From positions 1 to 54,953 of the forward strand of contig CABZXY010000003.1 of NCBI GenBank assembly GCA_902529795.1: 54,953 nt of DNA. Reading direction: 5' to 3'. The notes beneath the pieces are model-generated. The model was given only the letters and a program-made list of their open reading frames with translations, was not told the DNA's origin and did not search any database. The position numbers were made by a program, and so were the translations under genes. Each line of letters opens with the position of its first letter. Position 1 is the first letter of the stretch. Positions 1-7,580 of this stretch are shown here, in pieces. Source of the stretch: an uncultured Alphaproteobacteria bacterium (GTDB taxonomy: Bacteria > Pseudomonadota > Alphaproteobacteria > HIMB59).

Positions 1-2
1 GA

Positions 3-986
3 TCATATTTTCTGCTCTTTTCTATGCTGATATAAATTCCAACCAAGAATAGGTATAACCCCAATCATAATACAGAAGGCCAAGACGCTTCCTCTGCCTG
101 AGTCACCACCACCTCTAAACATCCAGTCATACATAAGATTAGCTAAAACTTCCGTTTGCCATTGGCCGTTTGTCATGGCGTAAATGATGTCAAAAACTTT
201 CAAGACTAAAATCGTAATAATTGTCCAAATCACCAAGATTGTTTGTTGAAGGTAAGGGATAATGATAGACCAAAATATTTTTAGCTCACTGGCCCCATCT
301 ATTCTAGCTGCATCTAGGGTTTCACTAGGAATACTTCTCAACGCAGCACTAAAAATTACTAATGCAAGACCGGTTTGTATCCAAATCATAATGGCCATTA
401 AAAATAAATTATTCCATATCGGAATAGTTAGCCATGCTTGTGGTTCAAAGCCCAAGGCTACAATTATAGCATTTAATAAACCTATTTGTTCATCTCCGGG
501 ACCACGATAATCATAAATAAATTTCCAGATAACACCTGCACCTACAAATGAAATGGCCATGGGCATAAAAATTATAGATTTAGCAATCGTACCCCACCAA
601 ATTCGATCGGCAAGATTAGCAATAACTAAACCAAAAAACGTGCTAAGTGTTGGAACTATTAGAAGCCAACCAAAATTATTTAAAATACTTCTTCGAAAAT
701 CAGGGTCTTTGATTGCCCAAGCATAATTTGACCAACCTAGAAATTCTCTTCCTATTTTATCATAAAAACTAAGACGAATAGTTTCAAAAACGGGATAAAT
801 TATAAATACAAACAACACAATAAAAGCAGGTGCAATAAAAATTATCACACGAAGAGAATTTTCTAATTTAAATATCTTGGAAGATCGCTTGCCAAAATAA
901 TCTAAAAGTAAGTTAGAGAGATGAAAAAAAAGAACAAAGACTAATATTCCTACCAAAACTGTTAGAGCTAGAGAAAATATTGTCAT
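3..986 (-). CDS. aglF: Alpha-glucoside ABC transporter permease, AglF-like
   Basis: Inner-membrane permease subunit of a carbohydrate ABC importer (MalF class). The 327-residue protein has an extra N-terminal membrane segment (about residues 5-28), a second near 45-65, then the BPD transporter core. The EAA loop that docks the ATPase is visible as DAARIDGASELKIFW in the C-terminal half. From memory the core resembles AglF of Sinorhizobium alpha-glucoside transporters, including the run ending GGDSGRGS. It is complete: the stop is the reverse complement of bases 3-5. It lies downstream of the binding-protein gene on the same strand, separated by a hairpin, so it belongs to one operon whose second permease, ATPase and probable glucosidase should lie left of the window. 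Substrate is inferred, not shown. Confidence 0.85.
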   Translation of the reverse strand: MTIFSLALTVLVGILVFVLFFHLSNLLLDYFGKRSSKIFKLENSLRVIIFIAPAFIVLFVFIIYPVFETIRLSFYDKIGREFLGWSNYAWAIKDPDFRRSILNNFGWLLIVPTLSTFFGLVIANLADRIWWGTIAKSIIFMPMAISFVGAGVIWKFIYDYRGPGDEQIGLLNAIIVALGFEPQAWLTIPIWNNLFLMAIMIWIQTGLALVIFSAALRSIPSETLDAARIDGASELKIFWSIIIPYLQQTILVIWTIITILVLKVFDIIYAMTNGQWQTEVLANLMYDWMFRGGGDSGRGSVLAFCIMIGVIPILGWNLYQHRKEQKI

Positions 987-1012
987 AAGAAATAATTAGT
1001 AAAGAAATATGT

Positions 1013-1040
1013 AGGGCGAATAAATAAAATTATTCGCCCT
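1013..1040 (-). terminator. Hairpin between aglE and aglF
   Basis: A perfect 11-bp stem (1013-1023 with 1030-1040, arm AGGGCGAATAA) closes a 6-base loop, just after the binding-protein stop codon on the minus strand. There is no clean T-run on the 3' side, so partial termination or protection of the upstream mRNA is more likely than a full stop. The same arrangement follows smoE and phnD in this window. Confidence 0.7.
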
Positions 1041-1054
1041 TAAAAAATTATATA

Positions 1055-2362
1055 TTATTCGCCAGCTTCCCAGCTTGCCTGAATAGCATCAGCAACTTCT
1101 TGAGCTGATTTACCATTAGTGTAGTCAACCATTCCAGTCCAGAATGATCCTGCACCAACCCAGCCCGGCATTAGATCTGATCCATCAAATCTGAATGTTG
1201 TAGCTTGCTGAAGAATCTCATGCAATCCTCTGAATGTATCACTAGCATATTTACTAGTATCAACCCCAGTATGAGGTGTTAAAAAACCACCTTTTTCCAT
1301 GAATCTCTCATGAGCTTCAGGGTGCATCAAGAACTTCATAAACTCAGTAGTAACTCTGTTCATGTTAGTTGCTGTTAAAACAGTACCACCACCTAAAACA
1401 GGCTTTCCTAGATCCTTATCAGCATATGCTGGGAAATAGAAGAAGTCATAGTCTACTCCAGCTTCTAATCCTTCCGGAAAAAACGCAGGAATAAAGCTAG
1501 CTTGTCTGTGCATCATACATTCTGCAGGAGAAGTAAATAGTCCATTAGGAGCATCTCTAAAGTCAGTTGTTGCAACTGCTTTAGCGCCACCATTTACATA
1601 AGAGTCATTTAGAGCAATTGAACCAAAGAAGTCCATCGCTTCTAAAACTCTAGGATCATTAAACTTCATATCATTAGATACCCATTGGTCATATACCACT
1701 GGTGAGTGTGTTCTTAGCATAATATCTTCCATCCAGTCAGTAGCAGGCCAACCTGTAGCGCCACCTGATCCAAGACCAATACACCAAGGAGTATTTCCAT
1801 CTGCTGCCATCTGGTCAGTTAAAGCTAATAACTCTTCCATTGATGATGGTACTTCGTAACCATTGTCTTCAAAGTTATCTGGTGAATACCAAACTAAACT
1901 TTTGACGTTAACTCGATAAAAAACACCATAAAATTTATCAAAACCAGCTGCATCTTTATATGTAGATAGATCTATCCAAGACTGAGCTGCTGCATAATTG
2001 CTTCGAACTAAACTTTCAACATCTGGCCCTAAAGGCTTAAGACATCCAGTTGCTGCTATATTAGCTGCAAGACCTGGCTGTGGGAAGACAGCTATGTCCG
2101 GGGGGCTACCTGCCTGACAGTCAATGTTAATGATTTGTTCAAATTCATCAGAACCTCCATATTCTACAGTAGCACCTGTTGCATTTTCAAATATTGAGAT
2201 TACATCTCTAAACGACTCATCTTCTGGAGCCATCCAAGGACCAAGAATAGTTAAGCTTTCGCCTGATAGATCCGGTCCTGTATAAGCAGAACTTGCATTA
2301 CCAAAGCTTGTAGTAAAAATTGATAATGTAAGTACGCTTACTATTAGTTTAATGAGTTTCAT
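1055..2362 (-). CDS. aglE: Alpha-glucoside ABC transporter substrate-binding protein, AglE-like
   Basis: Periplasmic sugar-binding protein of the extracellular solute-binding family 1. The 435-residue product starts with a signal peptide (about residues 1-24) and continues into the mature domain with PDLSGESLTILGPWMAPEDE, a stretch typical of AglE-type proteins. The ribosome site AGGAGG lies a few bases upstream of the ATG, which fixes the start. It is the first gene of the minus-strand operon, preceded by a LacI-type palindrome (2402-2417) shared with the divergent regulator, and followed by a stable hairpin before the permease gene. This points to strong, sugar-induced expression. The exact ligand (maltose, sucrose, trehalose or another alpha-glucoside) cannot be read from the sequence. 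Confidence 0.87.
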   Translation of the reverse strand: MKLIKLIVSVLTLSIFTTSFGNASSAYTGPDLSGESLTILGPWMAPEDESFRDVISIFENATGATVEYGGSDEFEQIINIDCQAGSPPDIAVFPQPGLAANIAATGCLKPLGPDVESLVRSNYAAAQSWIDLSTYKDAAGFDKFYGVFYRVNVKSLVWYSPDNFEDNGYEVPSSMEELLALTDQMAADGNTPWCIGLGSGGATGWPATDWMEDIMLRTHSPVVYDQWVSNDMKFNDPRVLEAMDFFGSIALNDSYVNGGAKAVATTDFRDAPNGLFTSPAECMMHRQASFIPAFFPEGLEAGVDYDFFYFPAYADKDLGKPVLGGGTVLTATNMNRVTTEFMKFLMHPEAHERFMEKGGFLTPHTGVDTSKYASDTFRGLHEILQQATTFRFDGSDLMPGWVGAGSFWTGMVDYTNGKSAQEVADAIQASWEAGE

Positions 2363-2401
2363 GAAACTCCTCCTTACATAAAATAATAGATCACAGGTTT
2401 T

Positions 2402-2417
2402 ACCAAAACGTTTTGGT
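2402..2417. promoter_or_regulatory. LacI-family operator for the agl operon
   Basis: ACCAAAACGTTTTGGT is a perfect 16-bp palindrome with a central CG, the usual shape of a LacI/GalR operator. It sits in the 82-base gap between the divergent starts of the binding-protein gene (2362) and the LacI-family gene (2445), so one site could control both directions. The assignment to the neighbouring regulator is inferred. Confidence 0.8.
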
Positions 2418-2444
2418 TGTCAAACGAAAATTACACTCTATTCT

Positions 2445-3467
2445 ATGCGTATTATGAATATCATCAAATTAGCCAAGAAACTCAACCTTTCTATCACCAC
2501 TGTATCAAGGGCTCTTGGTGGGTATTCAGATGTTAGTGAAGCAACCAGAAAGAGGGTTATGGACTTCGCCAAAAAACATAATTACAACCCCAACCCATAT
2601 GCAAGCAATTTGGCTTCTCATAAATCTAATGCTGTTGGTTTCGTAATTCCACTTTATGGACTTAATAACAATACCTTAAACCAAATTGCTTATTTCAAAT
2701 TTGTTGCAGGAATGTCATCTAAAATTAATCAAGATAATATTTTGTTCTATATGTTATTTGCTAATAGCGCCAAAGAAGAAATGGACTCTTATAAAAAGTT
2801 AGTAGAGGTCAATAAAGTTAAAAATATTATCATTCATAATGTTCAAACAGATGATAAACGTATTGAATATTTAAATTCAAAAAAAATAAATTTTGTTGCA
2901 TGGGGTAGATCAAGAAAAATAAATTATTCTTGGGTAGACTTGGATAATGAACTTGCTACAGAGCTTATAGTTGACTATCTTTATTCGAAAGGCCAAAAGT
3001 TATTTGCTTTTATTAATGTTTCTGAGAAATATAATTTTGCTCATTTAAGAAAAAAAGGATTTCAAAAGGCATTAAAAAAATATCAAATAAAATTTGATAA
3101 ATCTCTTTATCGAACAACTAGTTTAGAGGATCCATCATTTTCTAAAGAAATCACGATTGATCTTCTTAGAAACAATCCTGAATTAAATTGTATTATATGC
3201 TCCACAGAGTACTCAAGTGTTGGGGCCATTCAGGCTTGTGCAGAATTAAATAAACAAATTGGAGAGGATATCTCTATCATTACTTTTGATGGCCCTGTTG
3301 TAGAGTCGCTCACCAATCCTAAATTAACTGCTATATCACATCCACTTGAAGAGCTTGGGACTAATGCCATTAATATTCTCTTAGGTTCTAAGAAAAAAAA
3401 ACTATCTTCCAATTATTTAGTTAAACCTCATATTATTGAACGAGGTTCTGTAAAATCCCTAATTTAG
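2445..3467 (+). CDS. LacI-family transcriptional regulator of the agl operon
   Basis: DNA-binding repressor of the LacI/GalR family, 340 residues. The helix-turn-helix is at the N terminus (about residues 5-25, KLAKKLNLSITTVSRALGG), followed by the hinge (YNPNPYASNLAS) and a periplasmic-binding-protein-like effector domain ending in the usual ERGSV. An in-frame ATG four codons in is an alternative start; the difference is trivial. It is divergent from aglE with a perfect palindrome between them, so it is most likely the local sugar-responsive repressor (role of AglR) and autoregulated. Its AT-rich coding is similar to the phosphonate region and differs from the GC-richer smo operon. Confidence 0.88.
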   Translation: MRIMNIIKLAKKLNLSITTVSRALGGYSDVSEATRKRVMDFAKKHNYNPNPYASNLASHKSNAVGFVIPLYGLNNNTLNQIAYFKFVAGMSSKINQDNILFYMLFANSAKEEMDSYKKLVEVNKVKNIIIHNVQTDDKRIEYLNSKKINFVAWGRSRKINYSWVDLDNELATELIVDYLYSKGQKLFAFINVSEKYNFAHLRKKGFQKALKKYQIKFDKSLYRTTSLEDPSFSKEITIDLLRNNPELNCIICSTEYSSVGAIQACAELNKQIGEDISIITFDGPVVESLTNPKLTAISHPLEELGTNAINILLGSKKKKLSSNYLVKPHIIERGSVKSLI

Positions 3468-3520
3468 TTATTATCAAATAAGAGATTTATATTCTTAAAA
3501 TCATCCCTATATGATAAGTA

Positions 3521-5326
3521 ATGAGTCAATCTCCGCTTCAGCGTACAGTTAGCCTTTTGGTGCCTTTTTTATGGCCAAAAGATAAAAACTCCATGAAATT
3601 CAGGGTTATTGGTGCTGTTATTTGTTTATTGCTAGCCAAAGCGGCCAATATTGGGACGCCTCCCATTTTGGGCTACGCGGTTGACTCCCTAACAGAACTC
3701 TCTCAAGGCCTTAATGTCTACATGTTAATACCTTTAGCTTTGATTATCTCATATGGAATAGCGCGTGTAGCCGCCTTAGCATTTGGAGAACTAAGAAATG
3801 CCTTTTTCTCTAAAGTCGCTCAAAATGCCATCACCCAATTAACCTTAAATACTTTCAAGCACTTACATTCTTTATCTTTGCAGTTCCATTTAGGAAGACA
3901 AACAGGAGCCTTAAGTAAGTTTATCGATCGAGGAACAAAAGGGGTAAACTTCCTTCTTACCTATGTTCTTTTTAATGTCATACCAACTATCATTGAAATC
4001 TTTTTAGTAGCTGGAATATTAGCTTATATCTATGGATGGAAGTATGCCTTAGTCACTTTAGTAACAATTGGTCTTTATATAATAGTAACTTTTACAGTCA
4101 CACAATGGAGATTGCAATTTCGTCGTCGAATGAATGCCGCTGATAACGATGTGAGTACGAAATTAGTGGATAGTCTTTTAAATTTTGAAACAGTTAAGTA
4201 TTTTAATAATGAGAACCATGAATATCAAAGACTTTTTAAATCGCTCGATCAATATGAAATCGAATCAATTAAAAATCAATATACTTTAAGTTATCTAAAC
4301 ATTGCACAAACTATCGTCATCATGACGGGTATTACGATTATGTTAGTTATGTCTGCATTTGATATCCGAGCTGGAAATTTAACGATTGGTGGATTTGTGG
4401 TAATTAACGCCTACATGCTCCAGCTTTACCAACCACTCAATTTTTTTGGAACGGTTTATCGTGAAATCCGACAATCTTTAACCGATATGGAAAATCTTTT
4501 TACTCTCTGGGAAGAAAAACCCAACCTCACAGATAGTGAGAAAACGCTTCATAAATCAGAAGAGGCTTCTATTCGATTTGAAAATGTCAGTTTTGATTAC
4601 GATGCGAGAAGAACGATTATTCAAAACATCTCCTTTGAAGTTCCCAATGGAAAAAAAGTAGCGCTTGTTGGACCCACAGGTGCTGGAAAATCAACAATTA
4701 GCAGGCTTTTATTTAGATTTTACGATCCTAAAGTAGGTGCTGTTTATGTGAACAATCAAAACATTAAAGATATTTCTCAACAATCATTAAGAAAAATAAT
4801 CGGTGTTGTCCCTCAAGATACTGTGCTTTTTAACGATACGATTTATTACAATATCTCTTATGGCAATCCTGAGGCCACAGAAGAGCAAATTCATGAAGCT
4901 GCTAAGAGTGCAGATATTCACAACTTTGTCATTAACCTACCGGATGGATACCAAACTATTGTAGGAGAAAGAGGTCTAAAACTGAGCGGTGGAGAGAAAC
5001 AGCGAGTAGCAATAGCTAGAGCTATCTTAAAAAACCCTTCCATCTTCTTCTTCGATGAAGCCACATCAGCATTGGATAGTACAACAGAAAAAGAAATTCA
5101 AAAAAACTTACAAACTATTTCTCAAAATCGAACTACTTTAGTTATAGCTCATCGTCTATCAACAGCTGCCGATGCAGATGAAATTTTAGTTCTTGAACAA
5201 GGACAAATTACAGAGCGCGGAACACACAAAGAACTCTTAAGTCGTGATGGTAAATACGCTGAAATGTGGAATAAACAAAAAGATACTCAAGCCGTTCAAG
5301 ACCTTGAGACTAGTGTTTTGTCATAG
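3521..5326 (+). CDS. ATM1-type ABC exporter (heavy-metal/thiol transporter family)
   Basis: A 601-residue half-transporter with an N-terminal six-helix membrane domain (about residues 25-320) fused to an ATPase domain. Visible motifs are Walker A GPTGAGKST (384-392), signature LSGGEKQR (488-495), Walker B IFFFDEATSALD (508-519) and the switch histidine at about 544. The segment NFETVKYFNNE (221-231) is a hallmark of the ATM1/HMT1 subfamily, whose members export glutathione-linked sulfur or metal species and support Fe-S assembly or metal tolerance. It works as a homodimer in the inner membrane. The gene stands alone; its 3' end overlaps the convergent cytochrome gene by 17 bases, so no terminator fits between them. 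Substrate is not readable here. Confidence 0.9.
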   Translation: MSQSPLQRTVSLLVPFLWPKDKNSMKFRVIGAVICLLLAKAANIGTPPILGYAVDSLTELSQGLNVYMLIPLALIISYGIARVAALAFGELRNAFFSKVAQNAITQLTLNTFKHLHSLSLQFHLGRQTGALSKFIDRGTKGVNFLLTYVLFNVIPTIIEIFLVAGILAYIYGWKYALVTLVTIGLYIIVTFTVTQWRLQFRRRMNAADNDVSTKLVDSLLNFETVKYFNNENHEYQRLFKSLDQYEIESIKNQYTLSYLNIAQTIVIMTGITIMLVMSAFDIRAGNLTIGGFVVINAYMLQLYQPLNFFGTVYREIRQSLTDMENLFTLWEEKPNLTDSEKTLHKSEEASIRFENVSFDYDARRTIIQNISFEVPNGKKVALVGPTGAGKSTISRLLFRFYDPKVGAVYVNNQNIKDISQQSLRKIIGVVPQDTVLFNDTIYYNISYGNPEATEEQIHEAAKSADIHNFVINLPDGYQTIVGERGLKLSGGEKQRVAIARAILKNPSIFFFDEATSALDSTTEKEIQKNLQTISQNRTTLVIAHRLSTAADADEILVLEQGQITERGTHKELLSRDGKYAEMWNKQKDTQAVQDLETSVLS

Positions 5327-5777
5327 TCTTATATTTTTTTTGAATAGACTCGGGCCAAACAGATTTAATATATGCTAAGATTGACCAAACATCCTCATCG
5401 CTAAGCTTGTCATTGCCCTGCATTTTTCCTTCATAGTTTTCATTATAAAACTTTAAGCCGTAGCGAATGATATTATATAGTTGCTCTTCACTATGATGCC
5501 AAGTGTGGCCAGTTCCATTTAGGGGTGGGGCATAGTTATGTCCATCTTCATCTAGTGAAGTTTTCCATTTGGGTTGACCTTGTAAGTTATCACCATGACA
5601 AGAGGCACAATGGGTATAGTACAATGCTTTTCCTAATTCTAATTGAGCACTAACTTCCTCTAAAGAGGCACTTGAAGTAACGATTTCCTCTTCTGAGTGT
5701 TTTGATTGGAATAACAGAAAGTATCCACCTACTAAAAGTAAGATGATAATAATGAATAAAATCAGTATTTTTTTCAT
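5310..5777 (-). CDS. Membrane-anchored class I cytochrome c
   Basis: A 155-residue c-type cytochrome. Residues about 4-23 form an uncleaved membrane anchor or signal segment, followed by a short linker and one heme-binding motif CASCH (C57, C60, H61). Met119 in GKMQG is the likely sixth heme ligand. The C-terminal part DEDVWSILAYIKSVWP is the usual last helix of cytochrome c domains. It faces the periplasm and may pass electrons to or from the neighbouring cupredoxin, or serve an oxidase. The start ATG overlaps the CsoR stop as TAATG, so both genes are co-transcribed and should respond to the same metal signal. It converges on the ABC exporter gene with a 17-base overlap. Confidence 0.87.
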   Translation of the reverse strand: MKKILILFIIIILLLVGGYFLLFQSKHSEEEIVTSSASLEEVSAQLELGKALYYTHCASCHGDNLQGQPKWKTSLDEDGHNYAPPLNGTGHTWHHSEEQLYNIIRYGLKFYNENYEGKMQGNDKLSDEDVWSILAYIKSVWPESIQKKYKTMTKH

Positions 5778-6049
5778 TAGGAATTAATTTTTTTAAACAA
5801 ATCCGTAATTTCTTTTATTTTTTTATTTTTTTGAGAAGAGGTGTTAACCGCTGTAATCACACAGCTATTAATATGCTTTTCTAATATATTGTCCTCAAGG
5901 GATTTTATTGCTGAAGTGATCGCTCGGGTTTGCTGGAGAATATCCATACAATATTTTTTCTCTTCGATCATTTTTTCTATTCCACGAAGCTGTCCTTGAA
6001 TGCGATGAATACGATTAATATTTTTAGTATGATCAGGGTTTCTTGACAT
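5777..6049 (-). CDS. csoR: CsoR/RcnR-family copper-sensing repressor
   Basis: All-helical metal sensor of the DUF156 (CsoR/RcnR/FrmR) family, 90 residues. The metal ligands are visible as C34, H59 and C63, with spacing 25 and 4 that matches the Cu(I) triad of CsoR (Cys-His-Cys). RcnR has His and FrmR has Glu at the last position, and Ser2 rather than His fills the first RcnR/InrS ligand place, so copper(I) is the best guess. The repressor would release DNA when loaded. The operator TACT-C7-AGTA lies 16 bases upstream, between this gene and the divergent cupredoxin gene, implying control of both directions including itself and the downstream cytochrome. Confidence 0.88.
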   Translation of the reverse strand: MSRNPDHTKNINRIHRIQGQLRGIEKMIEEKKYCMDILQQTRAITSAIKSLEDNILEKHINSCVITAVNTSSQKNKKIKEITDLFKKINS

Positions 6050-6064
6050 ATTTTATTTATATCA

Positions 6065-6085
6065 ATATACTCCCCCCCAGTATAT
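6065..6085. promoter_or_regulatory. CsoR/RcnR-type operator
   Basis: The site has 7-bp inverted arms ATATACT (6065-6071) and AGTATAT (6079-6085) around seven Cs (6072-6078). Read on the other strand the core is TACT-G7-AGTA, which fits the type-1 operator TACT-G6-N-AGTA known for RcnR-like sensors. It occupies the 57-base gap between csoR and the cupredoxin gene. Binding by the adjacent CsoR is inferred from position and motif. Confidence 0.85.
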
Positions 6086-6106
6086 AAAAAAAAATAGAGA
6101 ATAAAT

Positions 6107-6610
6107 ATGAAAGTAACCCTAATATTTTTATTACTAAGTCTTTTTTCTTTTCAAGCTTATGCCGGTTCCGGTGCTGATGTAGGCAAAGTGGGAGAGGCAA
6201 AAGATGTTCAAAAAGTGATAAGAGTCAAAATGTATGATAATTATTTAAAACCCACCTCTTATAAAATCAAAGCTGGTCAAACTGTAAAGTTTATTGTCGA
6301 AAACAAAGGTCAGTTTGTTCATGAATTTAACATTGGAACAGAGCCCCAACATCTAAAACATCAACTCGAAATGGCAGAAATGACTATGATGGGAATATTA
6401 TACCCTGAGTATATTGATAAGGATAAAATGATGGAAATGGCAAAAATGAACCCTTCAATGAACCATTCTCATGGCAATAGTCTTTTACTTGAACCTGGGG
6501 AAAAGGGAGAATTAATCTGGCAGTTTTCTGATAACCAAGAAATTCTTGTTGCTTGCAATGTTCCTGGCCATTATGAAGATGGTATGGTCAATGAAGTAAC
6601 CATTAGATAA
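6107..6610 (+). CDS. Periplasmic cupredoxin (CopI-like copper protein)
   Basis: A 167-residue type-1 copper protein. It has a signal peptide ending AYA-GS (about residues 1-19), then a cupredoxin fold. The copper ligands are H72 (FVHEFNI), C150, H155 and M160 in ACNVPGHYEDGM. A Met- and His-rich insert (about residues 88-122, with repeated MxxM and HSH) may bind further copper. Proteins of this kind protect the periplasm against copper. It lies directly after the CsoR-type operator, so induction by copper is likely. The next gene (DUF4396) starts 10 bases after its stop, suggesting one transcript. Confidence 0.87.
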   Translation: MKVTLIFLLLSLFSFQAYAGSGADVGKVGEAKDVQKVIRVKMYDNYLKPTSYKIKAGQTVKFIVENKGQFVHEFNIGTEPQHLKHQLEMAEMTMMGILYPEYIDKDKMMEMAKMNPSMNHSHGNSLLLEPGEKGELIWQFSDNQEILVACNVPGHYEDGMVNEVTIR

Positions 6611-6620
6611 CAGATATTAC

Positions 6621-7064
6621 ATGACAACAGCAGTAGCAAATTTTCACTGGAAGTGTAAACACACGTGGAAACGTAGTGCTCATAACACCAAATGGTGTTT
6701 AATTGGTTGTGCTATTGGCGATATGGGAACTATCTTATTTTTTCAAATGACGGGAATTCCTTGGCCGACTTTAGCGATCATGTCACTTGCCATTATTAAT
6801 GGTCTTTTAACGAGCATCGCTTTAGAGACCATTATATTAATGCGACAGCAATTTAATTTTCAACAGGCGATAAAAACCGCGCTAGGTATGAGTTTTATCT
6901 CCATGATATCAATGGAGGTCGCAATGAATATTACTGATGTTCTTTTAACAGGAGGGGCAATGCTGACTTGGTGGGTAGTTCCTATTATGCTTTTTGTGGG
7001 ATTTATCACTCCATGGCCATACAACTATTGGAGATTAAAGAAATTTAATATTGCGTGCCATTAA
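6621..7064 (+). CDS. DUF4396-type integral membrane protein
   Basis: A 147-residue polytopic inner-membrane protein that I match to the DUF4396 family from conserved parts: HTWKRSAHNTKWCLIGCAIGD near the N terminus is followed by a segment with SMEVAMNITD and a terminal PWPYNYWRLKK. About four membrane segments are visible (near 25-45, 52-72, 85-105 and 112-135). Function is not established. Its position between a copper-binding cupredoxin and behind a CsoR-type operator suggests a role in copper handling; His, Cys and Met residues at the N terminus and in the helices would allow metal contact. The next gene overlaps its end by 10 bases. Confidence 0.75.
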   Translation: MTTAVANFHWKCKHTWKRSAHNTKWCLIGCAIGDMGTILFFQMTGIPWPTLAIMSLAIINGLLTSIALETIILMRQQFNFQQAIKTALGMSFISMISMEVAMNITDVLLTGGAMLTWWVVPIMLFVGFITPWPYNYWRLKKFNIACH

Positions 7065-7510
7065 TTAAGCTATCCTTAACTTTTCTTTTTATCTTATTTA
7101 TTACTAACTCAGTTTATGCAGATCAATTGACTGTTACCGATGGAGATACCATCCGTATAGGAGAAGAGCGAATTCGTTTTAGCGGCATTGATGCTCCAGA
7201 ATTAAAACAAACCTGTCTTTACCAAGAGATAGAGTTTAAATGTGGGGAGTTTTCTAAAAATCTTTTAATTAAAAAAATAGCCAATCAACAAGTTAGCTGT
7301 ATTAGAGAAAGTAAAGATCAATACGGAAGAACTCTAGCCGAATGTTTTGTTGGAAAAGAGTCTCTCAGTAGTTATTTAGTAAGAGAGGGTTACGCTTTCG
7401 CTTATCGGAAGTATTCCGACAAATTTATTTTAGATGAAGAATATGCCCAAAGTAAAGGCAATGGAATGTGGAGTATGGAATTTCTTTTTCCATGGGATTT
7501 TAGAAAATAA
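7055..7510 (+). CDS. Secreted thermonuclease-like (SNase) protein
   Basis: A 151-residue staphylococcal-nuclease-family protein with an N-terminal signal peptide (about 1-22, ending VYA-DQ). The SNase core is visible: VTDGDTIRI with the calcium-binding Asp, RFSGIDAPE with the catalytic Arg and Asp/Glu, and QYGRTLAEC with the second catalytic Arg. It should hydrolyse phosphodiesters outside the cytoplasm. The start is GTG and overlaps the DUF4396 gene by 10 bases, so it is translationally coupled; no better ATG exists before the signal peptide. Whether the nuclease has anything to do with copper, or just rides on the operon, is open. Confidence 0.82.
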   Translation: MPLIKLSLTFLFILFITNSVYADQLTVTDGDTIRIGEERIRFSGIDAPELKQTCLYQEIEFKCGEFSKNLLIKKIANQQVSCIRESKDQYGRTLAECFVGKESLSSYLVREGYAFAYRKYSDKFILDEEYAQSKGNGMWSMEFLFPWDFRK

Positions 7511-7532
7511 AATTAATATGCATTTTACTAAA

Positions 7533-7566
7533 TTTTCATAAAACTATCATCTTAACATGGTATTAA
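7533..7566 (+). promoter_or_regulatory. Candidate Pho-box promoter upstream of the RND operon
   Basis: TTTTCAT (7533-7539), spacer AAAA, CTATCAT (7544-7550): two direct 7-mers on an 11-bp period, matching 11 of 14 positions of the PhoB consensus CTGTCAT-n4-CTGTCAT. Exactly 10 bases later comes a possible -10 box TATTAA (7561-7566), the spacing seen at Pho promoters. The ATG follows at 7581. PhoB control is inference. Confidence 0.45.
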
Positions 7567-7580
7567 ACGTACATTAAATT

